Source: Papaver somniferum
Lineage: Eukaryota > Streptophyta > Magnoliopsida > Ranunculales > Papaveraceae
Length of the DNA: 64,000 nucleotides
Assembly: GCF_003573695.1 (NCBI RefSeq)
Contig: NC_039362.1
Coordinates: forward strand, 200,933,215-200,997,214
Reading direction: 5' to 3'
Position 1 is the stretch's first letter. Every line of letters begins with the position of its first letter. Positions 12,206 to 23,125 of this stretch are shown one piece after another. The notes beneath the pieces are model-generated. The model did not search any database and was not told the origin of the DNA. It saw nothing but the letters and a program-made list of their open reading frames with translations. The position numbers were made by a program, and so were the translations under genes.

Positions 12206-15200
12206 CTAGAGTCCTTGCTGCATTTCTGCAACTACTTGACCATCTAGAGGCATGCTGTTGACCACAATCGGCTGCTGAGATATGTTAACATGGGCTTGTT
12301 GTTGATGATGATGCTCTTGAGGGACGAAGACAGACTGCGTGTTAGGGTTAGCAGGGTAAAGCGCTTGAAGCCCAACTGGACCATATATAGCTTGGTGACC
12401 TTGGAAGCGCCTCACCTTTGACAGGTGCTTTTTACCAACCAGGTGAAACTCCAGAACGGCCTGTGTATCACATTTCACATTGCACAAATCACAACTAAAA
12501 GGTAAAACCTCTTTTGGAGGCTTTATCACCCTGCTTATCTTATTCTCGGCCATCCTCATACGCTTACCACCCCGACCACCTCTCAGATTCCTCTTGAGAC
12601 TACGTTTCCTCGTGTCAAACTGATCCACTTTCTGCCCTTCGGTGGTTCCTTCATCTTTATCCACCTCTGGGGCCTCAGCCAGCTCCTGCGCTTTATTCTG
12701 CTGCTCAGAATCGATTACCTGGTCATCATGAGTAATAGTTTCAGTTGCCAGAGATTTTAGATCCGGTTGGTTGACGCTTTCATTCGGATGAACATTCTCC
12801 GGTTGTGCTGTAGCTTCTTGACCTCCTGTGGTTATCTTCTCAGTTTGTATCCTAGGCAAATCGAGGGAGCAAGTTGGGTTTGATGTAAGGTTTCGGGAAT
12901 TCTGCACCTCCTCAAACCTTAGCAGGTTTTTTTTATGTTTCTTCCCCTTTCTGTGCTGATCGAGGTTATCTGGAGTGGTGCAATCCAATCTACAAATCTC
13001 ACACCACGTAATCCCTGGAGGTCGTTTAGTTGATCGGGTTGCTTGTACTGATGTTGTAGTAGTTGCTGCTGTAGACGACGCTGATGCTGGAGTGGCTTGT
13101 GGTAGCTCATCCGCACCTGTCTTGACATGTGTGGATGCTTCCTCTGATTTCTGAGCTGAAGCTTCTGGGAACGTTGATAATGAATCACACCGTGATGGGA
13201 AACGGCGACCACCACCACGTCCCCTTCCGTGAGAATAAGGTGCTGGCCCGTCTGGCCTTGAGTGTCTGTTCCCCAAATTCGCTCGACTGGTGCCTCTGAA
13301 TGTCCTTGCACCTCTTTTAACCCCACCTCTGTTATACGAAGATCTCCCAGCCTGCAAGGTCTTTTAATGGGTCTGTGAGACAAGAGTACCATATCTGTTT
13401 TAGATTGAAGAAAGGTTTCAAACTAATTTTGAGGAAAGGGAAAGACGACATGGGGTGTTGATCAAAAAGTTTGAAATCGAATATGAGAGCCCCATGTAAT
13501 GACCAAGAAAACCACACTTGTCCACACATGCATGCTGATGTATGATTCACGAAATGTACAAACAAGTTAATAAAAATTATGTCTGCCCAAATTTCAGATA
13601 AAACCACTTACAATGGCATGAAACAACAACAAGACTTCAAATCAAGAAAGATCAAAACCTGAACTACGAACTATTGCAACACAACATTAATTTGATTATT
13701 ATGAATAAGCTAATTTCAAACAACAGAGATTAAAACACCACAGGAAATTCATTGGTAAGATCAGAATGTCTGTCTTCGAAGAGACAGAGGAGGAACCAAC
13801 TTATGGTACAAGGAAATCAGCATTGCTTCACCATGCAATTAAAGCTTTTTCATTCAGACGCAAACACTATGGAAATAAACACAGGTCACTGACATTTGGC
13901 TATATTTATGGTATAGCAACAAATCATGATTTGTTCAAACTAAATTAGATTAGTGATAATCCTGGATTTAAGATGGTTGAGGTTCCTAAACATGTACTTG
14001 AGCCTGATCTTCGTGATTGCTACATCAAGTTTAAAATAGATTAAAGATACCATGAGGTGGCATAAACCCTTCTAGATGAGGAGTCTCTTAACTCGTTATG
14101 GTAAGGTTGGAGGCCACATGATAAGCATGACATGGACTCTATTCTAGCCTCTTGCATAAATTAAGCATGAGAAGTAAAGTCCTAGTCCGAAATCTAATTT
14201 TGATTCGTATCTCCACACAAATTCAGTATCTACAAAGGACTAAATGTTTTGTAATTTCATACTTATTGTTTTAAGTGAAGTTGTATAACGTGATCTTTTG
14301 TATTATACCAAGCTCCTGCAAAAGCCCATAAGGTAAAACTCGTAATCTTGCTTTAAGGCTAAAGTGATGAACTGAAAGCTGAATTTTCAATAATAGTGTC
14401 TTAAAATAAAGGTTTAATAATGGAACTAAGTTACGTAAACACACATCTGCCGCTGGATTTAATTGCCTCAGGCACATTGGAATCAAAGAATAATGCAGGG
14501 CACATGTAAATGTATATTGAAACACCATAGCGAAAATACGTAATTAGACATCTCATCTCATTTAAATAAAGACAACATAATCACGGAACGTCAATCAGAT
14601 GTTACTGATCAAAAACAGTTAATCAAGTCAAAAAATTTATTCTGCAAAGCAACACAACAATTTGTTTCTTCAACTTCATATCATGACTAAGACTCACGAA
14701 CCAAGCCATTTGGCAAAAGACAACTAAGTAACCAAAGGTGTGTTGATTTGCAACCAGTGCAGGCATGTATGTTGTAAAAGGCGCATAGGTGCACGAGTCG
14801 TGCAAGGGGCGCCTAGACAATAAAACGCCCAAGGTGCCAAAATGTGAGCATTTTTTTTTTAATTATTTTCTGGGCGCCTTAGGCTCGCCTAGCGCCTAAT
14901 ACAACATACACTGGAATTCGTCAGAAAGTAAACTCTGACAAATCCCAAGGTGATAACCATTTGGCAATTGTGGTACCTAGAGAGAAAAATAGAGATAAGA
15001 GAGAGAGAGAAAGATGCATACCCATTCCAAGAATCCAACTCCAATAGGGGAATATGATGGTGATGATGAAGCCAATGATGGTAGTCAAAACTTGGGCCCC
15101 ACAATCAACTTTCCTAGTGGAAAATGATGAAATTTAGCATTTCTAGTAACATAAATGGTTTTCTTGGTCCATAAGGTCAGGGGTAATTCTTGATAATCAT

Positions 15201-17561
15201 CATTTAATAAGAAATATATGAATAGAAATTTCAGGATATCACAAAATTCTAGCTTCTTACGACAGGATTACTCATTGCCCGACAAGTATGCAAGATTCCC
15301 GAAATGTCGAACTTGAACACTACTTTCAACTGACCGAATCACAGCGTCGACATCCAACAACCTTGCAAATGGAGATATTTTGTCATAAAAAGGAATGAGC
15401 AATGCTCTCTGAATCCTATAACACGAGCCTGATTGGAACATCTGTCTAGTCTGGACGTACAGTTTTCCTTGTTATATCAACACTGCAATAAATGTGACAC
15501 AAATGCACCCTGATAAACTCCCAACTTGGTCCACAAAATGTGCAGCGGATCAGTTCAACCCCACTGAAATTCTTGCAATGTGTGTGGTCTTAAACATAAA
15601 AGTCGGAGAAGTAGAAGCAGAATCATGACTGAATGCACTTTTATAACTACCACCGCTAGAGGTTTGCTGGATACCAGCACCTAGCTCCTAAATACCAAAT
15701 TACCAATAATGCAAACGGAAGACAGAACTTGGTTGTAGGGTGTGATTTAGGAAAATAATCAGAAGCGAAAGAAGTTAAGGAATTAAGAATTATTCAGGAA
15801 CAAGGTCCACACATCTGACTCTCTGACGATCCTAATGTTCCAGCAATTTGGGGTTGCAATATCCAAGAAGCAAGAATACTGGTTCAGGTAGGATATTTAT
15901 CAATTATTCAACAATAACTTCAAAAATGAGGATCTCATTTGACTCGGAAGTAATCATCAAAAACAGGTGTACGTGTACCAACCAGCCCATGTAGAGTGCT
16001 TATGTAAGACATATAGCTACTAATACTACAACGTTTGACACTAGAGGCTGATCAGCTGCCACATTCTATATAAACATATAACGACTAGCACCCTTTCCCC
16101 TGGTAGAAAGTTCCACCATGGACACCAACAATGTGGATGTATGCAGAACTATGATATACCTATGTCCTTGGGTATGTTGTAAGCATTACCCTCTTAGATG
16201 TAGAAACAAAGGGGTCGAGAAATACCAAATCTTCATCCGTCCATGTTACAAACAAGGATACACCAATGTAATGCATGGAAACACACGGAAATTCACAGTT
16301 TGCAATCTTAAATACTGAAAACTCACATATGAAGTTAGTATAACATAACCACATCTACTTAACCCTAACTGCTGCATCAACATAACAATAAGTTCAGTAT
16401 CTCAACAACTAAACATTTGCAGACCAAAATTAAAAAGAAAAAAGCAACAAAATCAAAACAACACTGTTTTCAGAAATCAACACCTCATAACTACAAAAAC
16501 TAGGAAACACTCTAAAGGAAAATAAATGCATCTGAAAAGATTCATTTGCTCATATATCCAATCCTCGAAAAGTTTCCCTATTAACCATCTAATCAGCTAA
16601 GCAGCATAAGTCACTAGGCAAGCGAATCCTCCAAAAGTTTCCCTATCAACCATCTAAGCAGCATAAGTCACTAGGCATGCGAAATCCATAACTAGGTGCC
16701 GACTTGAAGAAAAAAAAAATGGTATGTATCAAGAGGTATCAGCAAGCCTAAGACTGATTAAACCACAACAGAACAATCCAATTTCAGAAATATGCATAGT
16801 TTGATTAAATACAGGCAATAAAATGATCTTAACATTCATCTGCAAAGAAAACTAGTAACAGTTACAAAACCACATACCCCAAAATGAACCGGATAGGGAG
16901 CATGCTGAATCGGCATTGGCATTTGACTGTACATTCCTCCTCCTCCAACTCCTAGTTCATTGTTAGGATTCCAATGTCTGTCTTGCACTCCAGCAGCCAT
17001 TGCTCTCTCAGCTGCATCCATATTACCAGCAAAGTGTGTCAATTGTGATAACGCCTCAACAGCAGCGGCAGCAGCAGGGTTCAAACCTGGATAATCAGAA
17101 GATGTTGATGGGTTATCAAGTGGTTGAGTGTAAGGAGGATAATAAGCATTTTGAGTAGCCACTGCTGCTGCTTCGGAGGAAACTCCTGGTGGTTGGATAG
17201 GAGGAGTATTGTCTATCTGAGAATATGATTGGTGATGATGATGGTAAGCATTTGAATAATCATGGTGATAGTATGAAGGGTAATGTTGTTGCTGTTGCTG
17301 CTGCTGCTGGTGGTGGTGGTGGTGGTGCTGTGGTTGTGGGTAATGTGAGTATGACGGGTGGTGGTGATATGATTGATCGTAATTTTGTTGGATTGGTTGA
17401 TTGTATGATTGAAAATGATGAAGGGAAGAAGGATCGTAAGATGAATATGATGCTGCTGATTCTTGTTGTTGTTTCTGTCGTTGAATTTGATGTTCTTGAA
17501 ATTGTTGATGTAATTGTTGGATTTGTTGCTGTTGAGCTTGTGTGAGAGATGGAAGATCCAT
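12206..17561 (-). CDS. Gln/His-rich protein with two U1/matrin-type C2H2 zinc fingers
   Basis: Two exons on the minus strand: 17561-16878 (228 codons, phase 0, donor GTATGT) and 13351-12206 (acceptor TTGCAG, 381 codons plus stop), giving 609 aa. Exon 1 codes for MDLPSLTQAQQQQIQQLHQQ and then long Gln, His, Tyr and Ser runs, an Ala-rich patch (AAAAAVEALSQL) and APYPVHFG at the splice. Exon 2 starts AGRSSYNRGG with RGG/Gly-Arg repeats. It then has zinc finger 1 (WCEICRLDC...HRKGKKH) and finger 2 (FSCDLCNVKC...HLVGKKH), about 155 residues apart. The long C-x2-C to H-x5-H spacing and the GKKH ends are typical of U1/matrin fingers that bind double-stranded RNA or take part in splicing. A nuclear RNA-binding role is inferred. 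A start at 13357 would give only 383 aa, but the acceptor there and the fit of both exons favour the spliced model. The 3.5-kb intron is rich in repeats, and part of this gene is copied at 55-60 kb. Confidence 0.82.
14780..14905. repeat. GCGCCT-rich repeat inside the zinc-finger gene intron
   Basis: Words such as GGGCGCCTAG and GGGCGCCTTAGG occur on both sides of a T9 run (about 14850), in an otherwise AT-rich intron. Similar GCGCC/AGGCG repeats are common as short dispersed elements in plants. The family cannot be named. Confidence 0.45.
16560..16685. repeat. ~62-bp tandem duplication in the intron
   Basis: Two adjacent copies share AAAAGTTTCCCTAT, AACCATCTAA and AGCAGCATAAGTCACTAGGC. They differ by a short deletion and a few substitutions. 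Confidence 0.8.
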
Positions 17562-19220
17562 GATTTTTTTTCTCAGCGGGATGATTAGGGTTGTTGGATT
17601 TCTCGATTCCTCCTCTTTTTTCCACCTCTTTCTGTTGTTGGGTTGGAGCGCTTGGGGCGTCAATCTAATTTCATTCCTGTTGATTTTGCCCATTTTAAGC
17701 AAACGGGTTCTGGACGTTCCGGGTCCGGTTCGCAGAGGAAGGCTATGGAGCCAAAAGAATATATCGCCATACTTGCCCAAGGAGGCTCCCACAAACCCTT
17801 GATGATTGAGAACCCAGGAATGGGATATCGAGATAAATGTGCAACTTGACTAATATAGCGGATCCCCAATCATAAGTGACAATTTTTCTATATCTCGCAA
17901 CCCGTCTAATCATCCTATATGAGTAAGAATTTTTGAGTTGGAAAAAAAACATGAACCAAATAACCATAAAATAAATACCTTGTATGTTCTTGGTCATATG
18001 TGGACTCTTTTGGATCGTTATTCACATGCAACTCATTGAATACAAATACATTTAAACGAGAATTAGGAATTTCAATGTTTCTTTAGTTCTTGCGTCCCCG
18101 GTGTCGACAATGTTTAAAGGAAATTCATCTTTATATTTGTCTTTTTCCATCAACTTTCTTGATCAAATGGAACATCATCTCCTACTCCGAAAAGTATACC
18201 AAGTAAGAAATACAATCTAGCGGTGTTAAATTCTGTAAAATTATTAATTTCATATAATTTTTATATTAATTGCATGAAAACTAAAAATAATTGATATACC
18301 TATTTGGAAATCTTGAAAAAGAAACGCGTGTGTAGTATACACCATCTATGTAAACAACAATTAGTTCGAATGTTTTTTCGCATTAATATAGTACAAATTA
18401 ATCCAAGGAAATATATCAACAATAAATCTAGCACAATGAGGTAACTTTCCATAAACTTTGAAAAGTTTGTACCAACCACTTATTGGTTTTCGAAAAGCAC
18501 TATTTCGCTGATGACCTTGAGTTGTGGATAATTCTTGACCAGAAAGAAAGTAGATTGAGATTGTTCACTTCATCTGAACCTTCTCGTGTCGTCGGTAGAG
18601 GTTGACTGTGTTTAGTCCTATGTTATTTCCATTTCTTCTTCGACTAATATCTTGAGATTGAGATATGGTGGTACTTTTGAAAAAGTTAGAGAAGTAGAAT
18701 AAGAATTAGAAGGATTTTTGGTGGTGAAAATATTTAGAGAAATGTGAATATGTTGTGAGTAGAGATGTTAAATGAGGTTGTTGTTTTTTGTTTTGTTTTT
18801 TTTGGTTTGGAAGGGTGGTCTTGTTCTACACCCATAACTTCTTATAAGGAGTTAGTTCTGGAAATTACGGGGTTTGAACCCTACCTCCGCAGTGGGATGG
18901 AACATGCCAACCATCAGACCACTTGAATTTATAGAGTCTGATAAACTAAACGTTTTTTTCGTGTTAGAAGTTTGACATTTGAGCAACTTAGGCCGGGTCA
19001 ATCAACCTCGATAAACCCTTTTGCCATTGCCCAAGAATGGTTTGCCCGTCCACATAGCATAACAAATATGTTGTTTTGCCTTTTTCTACTAGATTTTTTT
19101 TTAGATTTTTGGCCCAAAAAGTGAATATATAACTGGGAAAAACGGAAAATAAAAAGTTGAGAAAGATTTGGGCTAGGCTCGGACTCAGGTATCCAACAAT
19201 TAATTTGGTGTATTTCCTCT
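17562..19220. other. Upstream region of the zinc-finger gene; no gene seen
   Basis: Bases 17562-17660 are the probable 5' UTR and promoter of the minus-strand zinc-finger gene. Frames of 60-86 codons at 17542-17869 overlap each other on both strands and match nothing I recognise. Near 18860-18930 there is a GGGTTTGAACCC-like word resembling a Pol III B box with adjoining text typical of plant repeats, but no tRNA fold. Confidence 0.5.
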
Positions 19221-19230
19221 AATATAAATA
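19221..19230 (+). promoter_or_regulatory. Candidate TATA box of the plus-strand MYB fragment
   Basis: AATATAAATA lies 78 bp upstream of the ATG at 19308, just before the duplicated leader. Confidence 0.45.
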
Positions 19231-19302
19231 CAGTAAACTCTCACTTTCTTAAGGTAACCCCAATTCCAGTAAACTCTCACTTTCTCCAGGTAACCTCAAT
19301 TC
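19231..19302 (+). repeat. Two 36-bp tandem copies in a 5' leader
   Basis: CAGTAAACTCTCACTTTCT starts at 19231 and again at 19267, followed both times by AGGTAACC and CAATTC. The second copy ends six bases before the ATG of the MYB fragment. Confidence 0.85.
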
Positions 19303-19307
19303 CAGAA

Positions 19308-19544
19308 ATGAAAAACGCCGGAGAGAAATCTGGAGAAGTTAAGAAAAAGAGAGTGTATAAGAAGAAAACCACTAAGATTAAAAGAGAAACTTCGACCTCT
19401 GGTAGACGTAAGAATGAGAAGTGGTCTAAGGAAAAAGAAAACGTTGTTCTTGAGGGTGTGGAGAAATGTGGTGATGGTAATTGGGTGGCAATCCTGCTTC
19501 TTTACTCTGACGTCTTAGAGAAAGGATTAGTAGTAGATATCCAT
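19308..19544 (+). pseudogene. Truncated MYB/SANT (telomere-binding-like) gene, first exon only
   Basis: The start MKNAGEKSGEVKKKRVYKKK is followed by a SANT-type segment: RRKNEKWSKEKENVVLEGVE, then CGDGNW and YSDVLEKGLVVD. The spacing of the Trp residues and the VEK-GDGNW word are those of single-MYB proteins related to telomere-repeat-binding factors. A donor-like GTAAAC follows at 19545. The next 900 bp are AT-rich and I find no exon that completes the third helix, so this is probably a fragment. A distant or short exon could have been missed. A related start on the opposite strand is at 20657. Confidence 0.55.
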
Positions 19545-19624
19545 GTAAACCCTAAGAATTTCTTGATCTACCTTATTATCGATTTTAATTTCAATTTTGT
19601 AGAGATGTATTTTATTTTATTTTA

Positions 19625-20455
19625 ATTTCATCAGAATCATTGTCTGTCAAATTCTTATTTCTGTATTTTTTTAGATCTGGTTTTTTCTTGAAAAATTCAT
19701 CATCTTTTTGTTCCTTAATCTAATAACTTCTTTGATCAGTTTTTCATTGTTTGATTTTTTTTACAACATTTGGTGATGATCTTTTTTCGTATCAATACAT
19801 TATATTTTCTCCATCACAGCTTATTATTATACTAATTTTAACTAATTAAAAAAGATTATTATTGTATGTACAACATCCTCCTTTAGTTTAACAAAATACA
19901 ATAAAAATTAAAAGTGAAAATATATATTTACACATAATAATTCAGATAAAAAAAGTGTTTGAAAGAGACTTTTAATAAAAATAAATATTATCAGTAATCA
20001 CATCATACATTTATCGTATGTTTTCATAGATTACATATTTATGAAAGAGAATACAAAATATTTTTAAAATTTTTGGAAGTCTTCCAAATACAAATTTTGC
20101 ACAATCAAGGTAAATATGCAAAATATTTGAGTTTTCAAGTTATTAACGAGTAATTCGAACTTTAGAAGACATTTTTACAATCTACAATCAGTAACATAAA
20201 CTTTGAAAGAGATTTTAAACATATACAACCAATAACACAATACTTTGTATACCCTTTAAAGTCTTTAGAAATCACCAAAAGTATTTTTTGAGTGAACCCT
20301 CATTAAAACAGAAATGGTTATGAGTCTTATGACTGTATGCAACATATGAATTTTTATTTTTATTTTTAGATCTTATGTATCTAAGTCATTTTCTTTTAAC
20401 GATGTTTGGGAGGGAACTAATCAATCCAGGCATGAAAATAACATCCCACTCAAAA
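19625..20455. other. AT-rich spacer between two MYB fragments
   Basis: No frame, repeat boundary or RNA gene recognised. Base composition is strongly A/T. Confidence 0.5.
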
Positions 20456-20498
20456 CCTGATGACGGGCTCCAGATCAAGTTCAGACGCATTTAAATAT

Positions 20499-20657
20499 CC
20501 AATTACCCTTTCCAAACTTCTCAACACCATCTAACACAGCTTCTTCCTCTTCCGGCATCCATTTCTCATTGCGTCTACCAGCAGTAGACGATCTTTTCCT
20601 CTGGAGAATCTTCTTATTTCCCTTTCTAATTTTCTCTTTGGAATTCTTCATCTCTGG
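20499..20657 (-). pseudogene. Second truncated MYB/SANT start, inverted
   Basis: On the minus strand MKNSKEKIRKGNKK leads into a MYB segment with AGRRNEKW, VLDGVEKFGKGNW. It is clearly a paralogue of the frame at 19308. Similarity stops right after GNW, where a non-homologous block (20465-20498) follows and a stop ends the frame at 20481. The upstream TATA-like CTATAAAGT at 20711-20719 (read on the minus strand) suggests that promoter and first exon were copied together. It may be still transcribed but cannot encode a complete domain. Confidence 0.6.
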
Positions 20658-20710
20658 AAATTGGGGTTTGGTGAAGAAGGAAAGTGAGAGACCGAGAGAG
20701 TTCACTCAGT

Positions 20711-20719
20711 ACTTTATAG
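20711..20719 (-). promoter_or_regulatory. Candidate TATA box of the minus-strand MYB fragment
   Basis: CTATAAAGT on the minus strand, about 55 bp upstream of the ATG at 20657. Confidence 0.4.
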
Positions 20720-21110
20720 AGAGATTTCTCATTTGGTCCTTAATAGTATTTAGTTTCCCTTACACTTTGTTTACATTTTGTCATGTGTATTGTGCGAGTC
20801 TGTGTAAGTGTGTGAGGAGAGTGCGTGTATCTGGTCATATATATATTCCTTCACTCTCTCTTTGGATTTGTAAGGATAATTGTTTTTCATTTTACACATC
20901 AACTCTCATTTGGTCCTGAGCCAAAATATATAGTTGTTGCAGGGTCCAACCAGAAATTAGATTTATTATGGGGGTCCATAAATGTCCAATACCAGTATAT
21001 CCTTACTCATCATACCGGCATAATAATAATAATAATAAGATAAAAGAAAATTTTCTTCTTTCTTTTTTCTATTTCTATTAGCGTTATTCCAATGAGATTT
21101 TCAAATTTTG

Positions 21111-21176
21111 CGTGGATCGGCAAACTAATTTCTTCCAGTAGGACGTGGACCGGCAAACTGGCTTCTTACAGTGGGA
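21111..21176. repeat. Two ~33-bp tandem copies
   Basis: CGTGGATCGGCAAACT and CGTGGACCGGCAAACT open two adjacent copies, each followed by a TTCTT-CAGT-GG block. Further loose repeats of GGGACCCATTT-like text run on to about 21340. Confidence 0.6.
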
Positions 21177-21690
21177 AAATGGTTAAACTAACTTAATGGG
21201 ATCCATTTTATATAAAAAACACTCTAATATTCTAGTGGGACCCATTTTTCTATAAAAGAATATTTTGATAATATCAAATCCTTATTTATTAAAAAAAGTG
21301 AATATTTTTATAATATCAAATGGGACCTATTTATATATGATACCAACACGTTCCCATGTTTATATATAAACATAAATATATTAAGTATAACTAATATAGA
21401 GAAAAGTAAAAGAAAGATAACTTAAAAAATGACTACTAGAAATTTAAAAGGAATCTTCATAATTAAAAGGAACTTAAAACATAAATAACGAGTAGAGATA
21501 CTTACAAAGTAATCTTTTATTCCTTAACAGATAGCACACCAAACAACTTCAAACTCACACTCAGAACATGAAAACACTCACAAACTATCACTCTCAAAGA
21601 AGGAAATACTCACAAGCTTTCACTCTCAAATTCTTAGACAATCACTCTTGAAAACTAAAAACTTGCCCTTTTCCCTTTCACTTAATGGAT

Positions 21691-21700
21691 ATTTATATAG
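21691..21700 (-). promoter_or_regulatory. TATA box of the caulimovirid-like fragment
   Basis: CTATATAAAT on the minus strand, followed by a leader with repeated GAGAGTGA words and a poly(A) signal at 21521-21516. Confidence 0.5.
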
Positions 21701-22007
21701 GGGAAAGTTTGCAGAAAAACAAAAGAGAAAAGATTTTCTTTTTTGAGAAACCTATCTATAATTAAAACAACGTATAAGTGACAGACATAATCCAAGGTGG
21801 AAATCTTAGATAAAATTTATCTTTTTCCTTTTTTGGAAAAATACTTAACTTTTTCACTTTTACTTTTTTGAAGCAAATACATGTCCTTGAAGATAGTGGA
21901 TTGATCCTGCTTCCTGTTGATAAATTTTTGACCGATAATCTCGCTACTATACCGCGATATTTCCTTAAATAATCTAATTAGAATTTTTCTTAATTTCCAT
22001 TCAAACC

Positions 22008-22550
22008 CTAAATGAGTCCAAAGAAATCATCACCATTTGCATTTAAGTCCTCTGTACTTTTCGATTTTATTTCTTCTTCCTCCAAAATTTTGGAAGAGGA
22101 GGGTTGGGAACCCAAGTCTTCGTTATCAAGTGCCTCCAAAATTTGTTTTTTAAATTCCTCCTTTGACAAGCTCCCGTGCCTATGCTTCAACGCGAGTATG
22201 TGGGTTGAGAATTCTATCGGCATTGAGGAGGTCGATGCAGATGCCATAAGCTGGGCTGCAACAAACTGCATGTTAAATATAGATGGTTTTAGATGTGCAT
22301 CATTATATCTATTCCACCATTTGATATATAATTGTCTTTCAAAGTAAGGTATATAATCCCATCTAGGATAATTGTCTTGCGGAATCGAATAATTCCATCT
22401 TGGAATCCATGGGATTTCATACAGTATAAAGAACCACTGCATTAATCGTCTTATATCATATGATTGGATATTAGCCTTGATAAACTTATTTAACATATCT
22501 ACAATATATGCAGGTAAATCTCCAGGCACGGCCCCCAGATACTCAGCCAT
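22008..22550 (-). CDS. Caulimovirid-like structural-type ORF, about 180 aa
   Basis: The first ATG is at 22550, inside the primer-site-like sequence; the frame also runs four codons upstream without an ATG. The protein has an aromatic segment (RRLMQWFFILYEIPWIPRWN and then FERQLYIKWWNRY). The KWW-x-(R/K)-(Y/F) word resembles the conserved segment of petuvirus/florendovirus-type proteins as I recall it. The C-terminus is acidic and low in complexity, ending DDFFGLI. The frame is open but isolated and lacks any enzyme domain. The family assignment rests on one motif and the context, so it is tentative. Confidence 0.45.
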   Translation of the reverse strand: MAEYLGAVPGDLPAYIVDMLNKFIKANIQSYDIRRLMQWFFILYEIPWIPRWNYSIPQDNYPRWDYIPYFERQLYIKWWNRYNDAHLKPSIFNMQFVAAQLMASASTSSMPIEFSTHILALKHRHGSLSKEEFKKQILEALDNEDLGSQPSSSKILEEEEIKSKSTEDLNANGDDFFGLI

Positions 22551-22772
22551 GCTCTGAACCAATTTGGTAGCTCTTTGATTGTATTAGTTTTAAACCAATA
22601 TACCAGGAATGAGGGAATCTCTGATTTTGAAAGCAAAATGTATGCATCCATGCTTTAATTTAGTCAGCACTGTAATATTAGGGTTCAGAAGTAGAACTTT
22701 CAATATTTCATATATATATTCACCATTAAGCCGAAAGATTCACCATTTCTTTTGAATCCAGAATTCATATCT

Positions 22773-23125
22773 GGTGTCTGAACTTTCCCAGAAGAATAAT
22801 ATTCATAACAAATATGATGATTGTTAACTCATATCTGAATAAATTAAACGCTCCTATACAGATTCCAGATAATATAGAGCGACTAATTAATTGAATCTAG
22901 TGATGTACGTTCACGGGATGAATTCCTAGAAAAATATATCGAAAAGTCATTCGAAAGATGTCTTTGGTGTCTGAAAATTTCCCCAGAATAATATTCAGAA
23001 TTACTGTCGACTCATATTTGAATCAATTAAACGATCCTAGACAGATTATCTGCTAGTATGGAGCAACTAATTAATTGAACCCAGTGCAGTATTCATCGGT
23101 TGAATTCCTACAAAAATACACTAAT
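22773..23125. repeat. ~193-bp tandem duplication
   Basis: GGTGTCTGAA starts at 22773 and at 22966. Both copies continue with TTTCCC-AGAATAATATTCA, ACTCATAT-TGAAT and GACTAATTAATTGAA-type blocks. It may be the leader of the caulimovirid-like fragment just downstream on the minus strand. Confidence 0.75.

Larger units (their letters stand above)
21511..22562 (-). mobile_element. Endogenous caulimovirid-like fragment
   Basis: Three minus-strand features occur in the order seen in plant pararetroviruses. First is a primer-site-like TTGGTTCAGAGCATGG (22562-22547), one base short of the initiator tRNA-Met complement. It is followed by a single ORF (22550-22008). Then comes a promoter-like CTATATAAAT (21700-21691) with AATAAA (21521-21516) about 170 bp further on, the close promoter/poly(A) arrangement of pararetroviral RNAs. 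No RT, protease or movement region lies between ORF and promoter, so the bulk of a genome is missing. A non-autonomous LTR element is the main alternative. Confidence 0.5.

Noticed and set aside
12919..13607. Frames of 157 and 91 codons overlapping zinc-finger exon 2 and its acceptor
   Set aside because: The 157-codon frame is a shifted reading of exon 2; the 91-codon frame lies in the intron. Neither has recognisable motifs.
17225..17625. Frames on both strands rich in Gly/Val or Ser/Thr opposite the zinc-finger exon 1
   Set aside because: They are antisense or shifted readings of the Gln/His codon repeats.
18860..18930. GGGTTTGAACCC-like word, possible tRNA T-arm or Pol III B box
   Set aside because: No A box or cloverleaf can be made around it; the text is common in plant repeats.
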